Assembly (NCBI RefSeq): GCF_004336745.1 | Contig: NZ_SJXD01000022.1 | Location: 248,001-312,000 of the forward strand | Source of the DNA: Roseococcus sp. SYP-B2431 | GTDB taxonomy: Bacteria > Pseudomonadota > Alphaproteobacteria > Acetobacterales > Acetobacteraceae | Direction: 5' to 3' | Length of the DNA stretch: 64,000 nucleotides | Shown: positions 37,510 through 45,928 of the stretch, one piece after another | Position numbering within the stretch: the first letter of the stretch is position 1 | Layout: every line of letters begins with the position of its first letter | The notes under the pieces: generated by a model | Database searches by the model: none | Seen by the model: the letters and a program-made list of their open reading frames with translations, nothing else | What the model was told of the DNA's origin: nothing | Program-made: the position numbers and the translations under genes

Positions 37510-37587
37510 ATGGGCCGCGGCATTCTTCTCTGGCTTATTGGGATTCCCATTCCGATCATCATCCTGCTCGCCCTGATCTGGCGCTGA
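37510..37587 (+). CDS. 25-aa membrane peptide
   Basis: A tiny ORF coding for a 25-residue peptide: MGRG followed by a single hydrophobic helix ILLWLIGIPIPIIILLALIW and a final Arg. A strong AGGAGG lies seven bases before the ATG, and the next gene starts five bases after the stop. Very similar peptides with an IPIPI core are frequent in Alphaproteobacteria, from memory. Function unknown; it may be a small stress or transport-modulating membrane peptide. Confidence 0.75.
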   Translation: MGRGILLWLIGIPIPIIILLALIWR

Positions 37588-37591
37588 CGCC

Positions 37592-38482
37592 ATGTCGGGC
37601 AGCACCTACGACCCGCCGCATGTCCGCCCCGGCACCGCCGTGCTGGCCGACCATGCGGCCACGGAGGCGTCAGCCGTCTCCTGGGCGGCCATCATCGCGG
37701 GCGCCGTCGTCGCCTGCGCGGCCTCCCTCATCCTGATCGCGGTGGGCACGGGCCTCGGCTTCTCGTCCATCTCGCCCTGGCATGACGAAGGCGTCTCCGC
37801 CACGACGCTCGGGCTGATGACGGTGGTTTGGCTCATCATCGTCCAGTGGGTCGCCTCGGGGCTGGGCGGTTACGTCGCCGGCCGGCTGCGCACCCGCTGG
37901 ATCTCGGTCCATCGCGACGAGGTCTTCTTCCGCGACACGGCACACGGCCTGCTCGCCTGGGCCCTGGGCACGATCATCACCGTGGGCCTGCTGACCTCTG
38001 CCATCACCGGCGCGATCGGCACCGCGGGCCAGGTCGCCGGCGCGGTCGGCCAGGGCGCGGCGCAGGTCGCGGCCAGCGCGGCCGGCCCGCTCTCCGAATA
38101 CGACACCGACACCCTGTTCCGCTCCTCGCAGCCCGGCGTTCCCAATCCGAACGGCGAGAGCAACGAGCAGGCGGCGCAGGAGGTGACGACCATCATCGGC
38201 AACGCGATCACCACGGGTCAGCTGCCCGCCGGCGACCGCGACTACCTGGCCCAGCTCGTGGCCGCGCGCACCAACGTCTCAGTGGAGGATGCGCGGACTC
38301 GGGTGGACCAGGCCTTCAACAAGGCCCGCGAGGCGGCGCAGCGGGCGCGCGAGGCCGCCGACGAGGCGCGCAAGGCCGCGGCCAAGCTCGCGCTCTTCAC
38401 CGCCCTGTCCATGCTGATCGGCGCCTTCGTGGCGGCGGCCGGCGCGGCCTATGGCGGCCATCTCCGCGACGACCCGCACTGA
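37592..38482 (+). CDS. Integral membrane protein of unknown function
   Basis: The 296-aa protein has roughly four predicted membrane helices: two early (AAIIAGAVVACAASLILIAVGTG and VVWLIIVQWVASGLGGYVAG), one in the middle (HGLLAWALGTIITVGLLTSAITG) and one at the end (LFTALSMLIGAFVAAAGAAYGG). A long Ala/Arg/Glu helix (KAREAAQRAREAADEARK) precedes the last. I do not recognise a catalytic domain. It follows the 25-aa peptide with a five-base gap and ends at a textbook terminator. Confidence 0.82.
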   Translation: MSGSTYDPPHVRPGTAVLADHAATEASAVSWAAIIAGAVVACAASLILIAVGTGLGFSSISPWHDEGVSATTLGLMTVVWLIIVQWVASGLGGYVAGRLRTRWISVHRDEVFFRDTAHGLLAWALGTIITVGLLTSAITGAIGTAGQVAGAVGQGAAQVAASAAGPLSEYDTDTLFRSSQPGVPNPNGESNEQAAQEVTTIIGNAITTGQLPAGDRDYLAQLVAARTNVSVEDARTRVDQAFNKAREAAQRAREAADEARKAAAKLALFTALSMLIGAFVAAAGAAYGGHLRDDPH

Positions 38483-38500
38483 GGGCCATCGCGAACGGGA

Positions 38501-38531
38501 AGCGCCGGCGGTTCTCCGCCGGCGCTTTCTT
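38501..38531 (+). terminator. Intrinsic terminator
   Basis: AGCGCCGGCGG (38501-38511) pairs perfectly with CCGCCGGCGCT (38516-38526) around a TTCT loop, then TTCTT. It closes the transcription unit of the membrane protein gene and separates it from the YciE-like gene. Confidence 0.85.
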
Positions 38532-38591
38532 GCGCCGACTCGAAACCCGGGTGCCGCGATGCCGTTCTCCTCGCGATTCGCGGGAAACCCG

Positions 38592-39086
38592 ATGACCTCC
38601 CTGGACGACCTGTTCCTGGCTCTCCTCCGGGAGATCACCTTTGCCGAGCGGCAGTTCGAGAAGGTCCTGCCGCGCATGGCGCTCGCGGCCCGGAACACGG
38701 ATCTCCGTGACGCCTTCGGCCGTCAGCGCGATGACGCTAGCCGACGGCTTGCGCGGCTCGGCGAAGTGTTCCGGCTGATCGGGCGCCGCGTCCGGGCGGA
38801 AACTTCCGACACCATCCTCGGCCTTCTCCAGGACTGCGACGAGTTGCTGGAGGCGGGCTCGAAGCCGGGCGCGGTCCATGATGCGAGGCTCGTCGCCTTC
38901 GGGCAGGCGGCCGCGCACCACCAGATGTCGTGCTATGGCACGCTGCTGGCCTGGGCCGAGGCGATGGAGCGGCAGGAGATCGCCGCCCTGCTGCGGAAAT
39001 CGCTGGAGGAGGGGCGCGCCGCCGACCGCACGCTCGCCCGCCTCGCCGCGCTCACGGTCAACCGGGAGGCCCGCGCGGCGGCTTAG
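38592..39086 (+). CDS. YciE/DUF892 ferritin-like protein
   Basis: The 164-aa all-helical protein matches the DUF892/YciE pattern: SLDDLFLALLREITFAERQFEKVLPRMA, ARLGEVFRLIGRR and HHQMSCYGTLLAWAEAM, with the Glu and His residues that form a four-helix di-iron-like site in the family. Such proteins are stress induced. The usual family start matches the ATG at 38592 (M-T-S-L-D-D-L-F); an ATG at 38559 is also in frame and would add 11 residues. It lies downstream of a terminator and so has its own promoter. Confidence 0.88.
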   Translation: MTSLDDLFLALLREITFAERQFEKVLPRMALAARNTDLRDAFGRQRDDASRRLARLGEVFRLIGRRVRAETSDTILGLLQDCDELLEAGSKPGAVHDARLVAFGQAAAHHQMSCYGTLLAWAEAMERQEIAALLRKSLEEGRAADRTLARLAALTVNREARAAA

Positions 39087-39103
39087 CCGTCCGCCAGCGG
39101 CGG

Positions 39104-39130
39104 GCGAATTGCAAACGAATGGCAATCGCA
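39104..39130 (+). promoter_or_regulatory. Candidate Fur box upstream of feoAB
   Basis: The stretch contains ATTGC and GCAAT facing each other (39108-39112 and 39122-39126) around AACGAATG-type sequence, 33 bases before the feoA start. It shares GAATG and TTGCAA elements with a second site near 48,590. Ferrous iron uptake genes are nearly always Fur-controlled, which supports the call; the match to a strict consensus is only partial. Confidence 0.45.
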
Positions 39131-39162
39131 TCTACAAGGCGGGGTCTCGAACCGGGTTCCGC

Positions 39163-39432
39163 ATGTCGCCTTCCATATCCGCCGACCTGGGCGCCGCGCC
39201 GCGCGGCTTCCGCGGACGCATCCTCGGCCTCCGCCCGCCCGAATCCGGCCGCCTGCCGCCCGAGGAGCTGGAGCGGCGGCTGATCGAGCTGGGCTTCGTC
39301 GAAGGCGCCCTGGTCGAGATCCTGCACGAGGGCCTGTTCGGCGGCGATCCCATCGCGGTCCGGCTGCAATCCGCCACCATCGCGCTACGCCGGCGCGAGG
39401 CGGCCGCCATCCTGGTCGAGCCGCTTTCATGA
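39163..39432 (+). CDS. feoA: Ferrous iron transport protein A
   Basis: FeoA is a small SH3-like protein that assists the FeoB iron transporter. The 89-aa product shows RRLIELGFVEGALVEILHEGLFGGDPIAVRL split over the fold, with the LGFVEGA and GDPIAV segments typical of FeoA, and a leading region richer in Pro and Arg. The ATG at 39163 gives a normal N-terminus. It overlaps feoB by four bases. Confidence 0.92.
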   Translation: MSPSISADLGAAPRGFRGRILGLRPPESGRLPPEELERRLIELGFVEGALVEILHEGLFGGDPIAVRLQSATIALRRREAAAILVEPLS

Positions 39433-41324
39433 ACGACATGTCCCACCCGCCGCGCGACCTGGCCGTCGCCCTGGTGGGCAATCCGAACTGCGGCAAGACC
39501 GCGCTGTTCAACGCGCTCACCGGCAGCCACCAGAGGGCGGCGAACTACCCGGGCGTCACGGTGGAGCGGAAGACGGGCCGGCTGGCCACGCCTGGCGGCC
39601 GGCAGCTCCGGCTGACGGACCTGCCCGGCACCTATTCGTTGCGCGCCCGCAGCCTGGACGAGGCCATCACGCGCGACGTCGTGCTGGGCCTGTGCCAAGG
39701 CGAGGCGCGGCCGGACGTGCTGGTCTGCGTGGCCGACGCCACCAACCTGCGGCTGGGGCTGCGGCTGGTGCTGGAGCTGAAGCGCACGGGGGTGCCGCTG
39801 CTGCTCTCGCTCAACATGATCGACATCGCCCGGCATCGCGGAATCGAGATCGACCTGGAGCGGCTCTCCGCCGAGCTGGGGATCCCCGTGGTCACCTCCG
39901 TCGCGGTGCGGCGCGGCGGCACGGAGGCCCTGCTGGCGGAGATCGACGGGCGGGAGATCCGCGCGGCCGCCCCACCCTCCTCCGCCTGGACGGCGCCGGA
40001 CGCCGCCGGGCTGCGCGCCCTCCAGCGCGAGGCCGACCGCATCGTCGCCGCCGCCGTCCGCGTGCCGGACCGGCGCGATGCGCTGACGCGGCGGCTGGAT
40101 GCGGTGGTGCTCCATCCGGTGGCCGGAATCCTGGTCCTGCTCGCGGTGCTGTTCCTGATGTTCCAGGCCGTCTTCGCCTGGGCGGAGCCGGCCATGGAAC
40201 TGATCGACGGCGGCTTCGGCCTGCTCGGCGACGCCGTCGGCGCGACGCTTCCCACGGAGGGCGGCCTCGGCCTGCTGCGCAGCTTCCTGCAGGACGGGCT
40301 GATCGCCGGCGTCGGCGGCGTGCTGGTCTTCCTGCCACAGATCCTGATCCTCTTTCTCTTCATCCTCCTGCTGGAGGATTTCGGCTACATGGCCCGCGCG
40401 GCCTTCCTGATGGACCGCATCATGGGCGGCGCCGGGCTGCATGGCCGCGCCTTCATCCCGCTGCTGTCGAGCTTCGCCTGCGCCATTCCCGGCATCATGG
40501 CCACGCGGGTGATCGACAACCGGCGCGACCGGCTGGCGACCATCCTGGTGGCGCCGCTGATGACCTGCTCGGCACGCATCCCGGTCTATACGCTGATCAT
40601 CGCCGCCTTCATCCCGGATGAAACCGTGTGGGGCTGGGTCGGCCTCCAGGGGCTGGTGATGTTCGGCCTCTATGCCATCGGTATCGTCAGCGCGCTGGGC
40701 ATGTCCTTCGTCTTCCGCCGGTTGCTCTGGCGCGACGTGCGGGGCGATCCCTTCATGCTGGAGCTGCCGGACTACAAATGGCCGCGCGTGCGGGACGTGG
40801 CGATCAGCCTCTGGCAGCGGGCGCGCGCTTTCCTCTACCGCGCGGGCACCATCATCCTGGCGATGACCATGGTGATCTGGTTCCTCACCTCCGTGCCCCG
40901 GCCGCCCGAGGGCGCGACGCAGCCGGAGATCGAATACAGCTTCGCCTATTCCATCGGCCATGCGGTGGAGCCCGTGCTGCGGCCCATCGGCTTCAACTGG
41001 CAGATCGGCGTGGCGCTGATCCCGGGCATGGCGGCGCGCGAGGTGGCCGTGGCGGCGCTCGGCACCGTCTATGCGATCGAGGCCGCGGAGGACGATTCCG
41101 CGGAGCTGGGGACTGCCCTGGCCGGGAAATGGTCGCTGGCGACGGCGCTGGCCTTCCTCGCCTGGTACGTCTTCGCCCCGCAATGCGCCGCGACGCTGGC
41201 GGTGATCCGGCGCGAGACCGCCAGCGCGAAATGGATGTGGTTCACCTTCGGCTACATGCTGGTCCTGGCCTATGCGGCCGCCTTCGTGACCTTCCAGACG
41301 GCGAGCTTCCTGGGCGCAGGATAG
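39429..41324 (+). CDS. feoB: Ferrous iron transporter B
   Basis: FeoB is the inner-membrane Fe(II) permease with a cytoplasmic G domain. The 631-aa product carries G1 GNPNCGKTALFN, G3 DLPGTYS and G4 NMID in the first 130 residues, then Gate domains with the membrane core including SSFACAIPGIMATRVI and the second Gate copy IPGMAAREVAVAALGTVY. It is shorter than E. coli FeoB (773) mainly in the linker and C-terminus, and no FeoC follows, both common in Alphaproteobacteria. Confidence 0.96.
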   Translation: MNDMSHPPRDLAVALVGNPNCGKTALFNALTGSHQRAANYPGVTVERKTGRLATPGGRQLRLTDLPGTYSLRARSLDEAITRDVVLGLCQGEARPDVLVCVADATNLRLGLRLVLELKRTGVPLLLSLNMIDIARHRGIEIDLERLSAELGIPVVTSVAVRRGGTEALLAEIDGREIRAAAPPSSAWTAPDAAGLRALQREADRIVAAAVRVPDRRDALTRRLDAVVLHPVAGILVLLAVLFLMFQAVFAWAEPAMELIDGGFGLLGDAVGATLPTEGGLGLLRSFLQDGLIAGVGGVLVFLPQILILFLFILLLEDFGYMARAAFLMDRIMGGAGLHGRAFIPLLSSFACAIPGIMATRVIDNRRDRLATILVAPLMTCSARIPVYTLIIAAFIPDETVWGWVGLQGLVMFGLYAIGIVSALGMSFVFRRLLWRDVRGDPFMLELPDYKWPRVRDVAISLWQRARAFLYRAGTIILAMTMVIWFLTSVPRPPEGATQPEIEYSFAYSIGHAVEPVLRPIGFNWQIGVALIPGMAAREVAVAALGTVYAIEAAEDDSAELGTALAGKWSLATALAFLAWYVFAPQCAATLAVIRRETASAKWMWFTFGYMLVLAYAAAFVTFQTASFLGAG

Positions 41325-41370
41325 TCGAGGCGCCGAAGTTCCGGAGGAACGGCCCCGGGGTCTCCTCGCC

Positions 41371-42966
41371 CTACCGCCCCAGATAGGCTCTGGCGGCCGC
41401 CACCTCCGCCCGGCCCGCGCCGCTCCCCGCCACGTCCAGAAGCGCCGCGTGATGCTGCCGCGCCTGGTCCGGCCGGCCCGCTGCCTCGGCCGCCCGGGCC
41501 GCGCCGGCGATGGCGCGGAAGCGGCGCGGCTCGGACCGCTGCACCGCCTCGAACTCCGCCAGCGCGGCGGCCGCCTGGCCGGCATCCAGCAGCGCCTCGG
41601 CATAGAGCTCGCGCGCCGGGGCGAGCGGCCCGGGCGTGACGACGTGCTTGTCGGTGCGGCCCTCGCGTTCGGCCGCGGCGCGCAGGCCGGCAAGCCCTTC
41701 CTCGCGCCGGCCGGCCATGAACGCCTGCAGCCCCGCGGCGGCGTCGCGCTGGATGGCCACCTGCTCGGACCAATAGGCGTCGCGGCCCTCCAGCGACTGG
41801 CTGATGCGGGTGAGCGCCGCGATGTCGGGCGCCGCCTCGGCCGGCTGGCCGGCGCGGGCGAGCCCGATCGCACGCGCGAAGTGGGTCAGCGCCTCGGTGT
41901 AGAGGAAGTTCGGCTCGGGGCGCGGCTGGAGCGCGGCGGCGTCGGCCCAGGCCCCGCGCTCCAGCGCGAAGCGCGCGGGGATCGCCGCCATCGCAAAGGC
42001 ATAGGCGTTGCGCGTCGGGCCGTCGAAGCGCGCCGAGACGGCCCGCTGCATGGCCTCGCGCGCCGCCTCGTCGCGGCCGGTCTGGAGATGGGCATAGACC
42101 ATGTAGTCGTAGGCGTGCAGCGTGTCGTCGGGCTCTCGGTTGCGCAGCGCCAGCTCCGCCGCGCGGCTGTTGCTCTCGACCGAATCCTCCCAGCGGCCCA
42201 CCCGCGTGTAGATGTGGGACGGCATATGCAGCGCATGCGGGGCGTCGGCCGCCAGCGAGCCGTAGCGCTCGGCGGCCCGGATGCCGCGACTGGCCAGCGC
42301 CGGATAGTCGTAGAGGTGGATCAGGTAGTGGACGATGCCGGGATGCTCGGGCTGGTTCACCAGCTCGCGCTCCAGCATCGCGGCGCCGCGCAGCGGGTCC
42401 GCATAGCTGCGGTCATTCGGCGCCGAGGCCACGCCGAGCAGCAGCGCGTAGAGGATCATCCCCTCCTTGTCCTCCGGGAAGCGCTCGTGCAGACGGCCCA
42501 TCGCATCGCGATAGGCCGCGAGCCGGGCGCGGTGGCCCGGCGGGTTGTCGCCCGCGAAGACCAGCGCGAGCGCCTCGATGTAGGCCGCCTCGCGCGGGCT
42601 GCGGGCGCCGAGGCGCATCGCTTCGTCGAGCAGGGCCTTGCCCTGGCGGAGATTCTCCGGCGAGGGCGGGCTGTAGGGGTTGGTGAGGAGCGTCAGCGCC
42701 TCGCCCCAAAGGGACATGGTGCAGCCGGGATCCTGCTGCCGCACCTGCCGGAAGGACTGGCCGGCGACCTGGTACCAGAAGGAGTGCTGCAGCAGCATGC
42801 CGTGGTTGAACTCGGCCTGCGCGGCGGGGCTGCAGGTCACCGGGAAGCTCACCGTGCCGAGCACGCGGTGCGGCGCAGGGCTGCCGCCTGTCTGGCCATG
42901 GGCCGGCAGGGCGACGAGTCCGAGTCCCGTGGCGAGGGCTAGCCTCGCGAGAAATGCGCGGCGCAT
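41371..42966 (-). CDS. Secreted TPR-repeat protein of unknown function
   Basis: The 531-aa product has an export signal (RAFLARLALATGLGLVALPAHGQ) and is otherwise helical with TPR-like repeats; clear sections are NHGMLLQHSFWYQVAGQSFRQV, HMPSHIYTRVGRWEDSVESNSRAAELAL and ADAAALQPRPEP. The HMPSHIYTRVG block is diagnostic of a bacterial family of periplasmic TPR proteins whose role is unknown to me. It is convergent with feoB; no regulatory link to iron is visible. Confidence 0.85.
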   Translation of the reverse strand: MRRAFLARLALATGLGLVALPAHGQTGGSPAPHRVLGTVSFPVTCSPAAQAEFNHGMLLQHSFWYQVAGQSFRQVRQQDPGCTMSLWGEALTLLTNPYSPPSPENLRQGKALLDEAMRLGARSPREAAYIEALALVFAGDNPPGHRARLAAYRDAMGRLHERFPEDKEGMILYALLLGVASAPNDRSYADPLRGAAMLERELVNQPEHPGIVHYLIHLYDYPALASRGIRAAERYGSLAADAPHALHMPSHIYTRVGRWEDSVESNSRAAELALRNREPDDTLHAYDYMVYAHLQTGRDEAAREAMQRAVSARFDGPTRNAYAFAMAAIPARFALERGAWADAAALQPRPEPNFLYTEALTHFARAIGLARAGQPAEAAPDIAALTRISQSLEGRDAYWSEQVAIQRDAAAGLQAFMAGRREEGLAGLRAAAEREGRTDKHVVTPGPLAPARELYAEALLDAGQAAAALAEFEAVQRSEPRRFRAIAGAARAAEAAGRPDQARQHHAALLDVAGSGAGRAEVAAARAYLGR

Positions 42967-43070
42967 GACATGGCCTCTCCCTGGCGGGAGGCGCCATCAC
43001 GGGCAACACAGGCTGCCCGGCTTGGGCCCCTCGTGAACGACCGAGCTTTACGGAGGAGGATGAACGGCCG

Positions 43071-43250
43071 TCAAGAAATCCGGATGCGGGCGTAAGCTTC
43101 TCCAGACGCGGCGCGCGGCTGCATGGCATCGCGCAGCTCGCGCGTTACGGCGGCCAGTCGCGCCAGGCTGGTCGCCCGGCGGCGCTCGAAATAGCGGTGC
43201 ATCGCCCTGGGCGCGCCGGCGAAGACGAACCATGAGGTGTAGAGCTTCAT
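43071..43250 (-). CDS. 59-aa basic protein of unknown function
   Basis: A short ORF with a strong GGGAGG eight bases before its ATG. The 59-residue product starts MKLYTSWFVFAGAPRAMHRYF and is rich in Arg; it has no clear membrane helix. It lies about 95 bases downstream of ligD on the same strand, between ligD and the TPR gene. I do not recognise it. The good ribosome site and codon use like the neighbours are the only support. Confidence 0.55.
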   Translation of the reverse strand: MKLYTSWFVFAGAPRAMHRYFERRRATSLARLAAVTRELRDAMQPRAASGEAYARIRIS

Positions 43251-43345
43251 CGCCGTCCTCCCGAGATGCAGGTCGGGAGGGAATTTCGCTCAGGAGCCCC
43301 GGGAAATGGTGTCGGGAAGCGTGCTGTTTTGTGGACGGCGCCCGG

Positions 43346-45925
43346 CTATCTCGTGGCCTTCTCCATGGCCTCGCGCAGCGAGCCGGCGGAGGTCGCGAAA
43401 TCCGTCCAGGGGTCCTTGGGCAGCGGCGCGTCGAGCAGCGCCGGGATGCGCAGCTTCGCCGGATCCAGCCCCGGCTTCACGTCGGACCATCGGACGGGAT
43501 GCGCGACGGGCGCTCCCGGCCGGCCGCGCGGCGACCAGTTGGCGATGGCCGTGGAGAGCCGGTCATTGCGCAGATAGTCCAGGAAGATGCGGCCCGTGCG
43601 CGCCTTCTTCGCCATGGTGGTGGTGTAGAGCTTCGGCTCGTCGCGCTCGAGGAGCATGCAGACGAGCCGCGCGAATTGCTTGGCCTGCGGCCAGTCCGGC
43701 GCGGCGCCCCGCTTCGGCACCTCGAGCGGCACCACCAGGTGCAGGCCCTTGCCGCCGGTGACCCGCGGGAAGGCGGCGAGGCCATAGGCCTTCAGCCGCT
43801 CGCGCAGCTCCAGCCCGCCCTTCACCACCGCGTCGAAGCCGAGCTCGGGCGCGGGATCGAGGTCGAAGATGAGGCGGTCCGGTGTCTCCGGCCGGTCGGC
43901 CCTGGCGCCCCAGGGATGGATCTCCACGGTCGAGACCTGCGCCAGCGCGGCGAGCCCCGCCGCGTCGTCGATGCGCATATAGGGCTTGGGCTGGCCTTCC
44001 ACGGGCACCTCGCGGACCAGCGGAGACTGGCCGCGCATGGCGTGACGCTGGAAGAAGAGCTCATGGCCGATGCCGTCCGGCGCGCGCAGCAGCGAGATGG
44101 GCCGCCCGGCCACCTCGGCCAGGATGCGATCCGCGAATTGCTCGTAATAGGCGCCCAGATCGCCCTTGGTGACGGCGGGCGTCGTGTCCGTCGCCGGCCA
44201 GATCACCTTCTCGGGATGGGTGAGCGCCAGCTTGGGCGTCGCGCGCTTCACCACCTTGGGCGGCGGCGCGGCGGGCGGCGGCGGCGTCACCTCTTCGGCC
44301 GGCTTGTCCTCGCGCAGGCCCTGGAAGCTCGCATGGCGCAGGATGCCCTCCTCGGTGAGGCCGCCATAGGCGATCTCGGCGACCAGTCGCGGCTCGGCCC
44401 AGATGGCGTCGCTCTTGCGCGCCGGCTGGGCGCCCACGAAGGGCGAGGTCTTGCGGCGCAGCGGCTCCAGCTTCTTCATGAGCATCGCACCCATGTCGCC
44501 GGAGAAGCCGGTGCCGACCCGGCCCATATAGGCGAGCTTGCCGTCGCGCATCGCGCCCATCAACAGAGATCCCAGGCCCTTGCCCTGGCCGCGCTTCTCC
44601 AACGACCAGCCGCCGATGAGGAACTCGTCCCGACCGCGGCACTTCGCCTTGGTCCAGATCGCCCCGCGCCCGGAGGCATAGGGCGCGTCGGCGCGCTTGG
44701 AGACGATGCCCTCCATGTGCAGGCGGCAGGCCTGGCTCAGCACCGCCTCGCCCGGCTGGGAAAAGTGGTCAAGATAGCGGATCACCTGTCCCTCGGCCGG
44801 GATGCGGCCCTTCAGCGCCTCCTTGCGCATGAGCAGCGGCTCGCGTCGCCGATCGGCGACGCCGTCGTGCAGCAGGTCGAACGCGAAGAAGGTGAGCGGC
44901 GCCTTCCGCTCGCCGGCGAGCACGGCTTGCAGCAGGCCGAAGCTGGTGTGCCCTTCCTCGTCGAGCGCAACGGCCTCGCCGTCGAGGATGCCGTCGGGCA
45001 GCGAGGCCGCCTCCTTCGCGATGGCTGGAAAGCGGGCCGTCCAGTCCAGGCCGGTGCGCGTGCGAACGATCGCCCTGCCCTTCTCCACGCGGATCTGCAG
45101 CCGGTAGCCGTCCAGCTTCATCTCGTGCACCCAGTCCTTGCCCACGGGCGGGGTCGAGACGAGCTGACAGAGCTGCGGCGCAATGAAGTCCGGCATGGGG
45201 GAGGCGGGCTCCCCGGGCGGCCTCGGCGCCGATTCCTTCTTCGCCGGCCGGGCCTTGGCCGCTGGCCGGGCCTTGGCGGCCCTCGCCGTCTCGGGCTCCT
45301 TCCTGTCGCTGTGCCAGACCTCGTCCTTGGCGGCGGCGCCCTTGGCGATCTGCGCCATGGTGCGGCCCGTCTTCACGGACTTCTCGACCTTCAGCACCGC
45401 GTCCCCCTCCCCCGGCGTCGCCATGCTGTCCTTCTCCTTGATGAGAAGCCAGTTGTTGCGCTTCGACTTCTCCCCCGGGCGCGGCTTGAGCCGGATGAGC
45501 ACGAAGCCGCCCTTCAGCCGCTCCCCGGCGACGACGAACTTCATCTCGCCCCTGGCGAGATCGCTCCCGACATTCTCAGGGTCCAGCGGCGCCCAGAAGC
45601 CGCGGTCCCACAGCATGACCGTGCCGGCGCCGTAGCCGGGCGCGGGAATGATGCCCTCGAAGCTGCCGTAGTCGAGCGGGTGGTCCTCCACCTCCACCGC
45701 CAAGCGCTTGTCGGCCGGGTCCATCGAGGGCCCGCGCGTCACCGCCCAGGACTTCAGCACGCCCTCCCATTCCAGCCGGAAGTCGTAATGCAGCCGGGTC
45801 GCATCGTGCTTCTGGATGACGAAGGCGAGGCGCTGCCCCGTCGCCGTGCCGCCCTGCGGCTCCGGCGAGCGGGAGAAATCGCGCTTGGCGCGATAGGCCT
45901 CCAGCTTGTTGGGCGCGGCGGCCAT
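43346..45925 (-). CDS. ligD: Multifunctional ATP-dependent DNA ligase D
   Basis: LigD repairs double-strand breaks with Ku by non-homologous end joining. The 859-aa product has all three modules in Pseudomonas order: the 3'-phosphoesterase (about 1-170; QKHDATRLHYDFRLE with H40 and H46), the ATP ligase (about 245-540; nucleotidyl lysine K270 in EMKLDGYR) and the primase-polymerase (about 560-850; DLDPAPELGF metal-site aspartates). Lys/Ala/Pro-rich linkers join them. It ends an operon led by ku, whose stop lies three bases before its ATG. Confidence 0.96.
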   Translation of the reverse strand: MAAAPNKLEAYRAKRDFSRSPEPQGGTATGQRLAFVIQKHDATRLHYDFRLEWEGVLKSWAVTRGPSMDPADKRLAVEVEDHPLDYGSFEGIIPAPGYGAGTVMLWDRGFWAPLDPENVGSDLARGEMKFVVAGERLKGGFVLIRLKPRPGEKSKRNNWLLIKEKDSMATPGEGDAVLKVEKSVKTGRTMAQIAKGAAAKDEVWHSDRKEPETARAAKARPAAKARPAKKESAPRPPGEPASPMPDFIAPQLCQLVSTPPVGKDWVHEMKLDGYRLQIRVEKGRAIVRTRTGLDWTARFPAIAKEAASLPDGILDGEAVALDEEGHTSFGLLQAVLAGERKAPLTFFAFDLLHDGVADRRREPLLMRKEALKGRIPAEGQVIRYLDHFSQPGEAVLSQACRLHMEGIVSKRADAPYASGRGAIWTKAKCRGRDEFLIGGWSLEKRGQGKGLGSLLMGAMRDGKLAYMGRVGTGFSGDMGAMLMKKLEPLRRKTSPFVGAQPARKSDAIWAEPRLVAEIAYGGLTEEGILRHASFQGLREDKPAEEVTPPPPAAPPPKVVKRATPKLALTHPEKVIWPATDTTPAVTKGDLGAYYEQFADRILAEVAGRPISLLRAPDGIGHELFFQRHAMRGQSPLVREVPVEGQPKPYMRIDDAAGLAALAQVSTVEIHPWGARADRPETPDRLIFDLDPAPELGFDAVVKGGLELRERLKAYGLAAFPRVTGGKGLHLVVPLEVPKRGAAPDWPQAKQFARLVCMLLERDEPKLYTTTMAKKARTGRIFLDYLRNDRLSTAIANWSPRGRPGAPVAHPVRWSDVKPGLDPAKLRIPALLDAPLPKDPWTDFATSAGSLREAMEKATR

Positions 45926-45928
45926 GGC

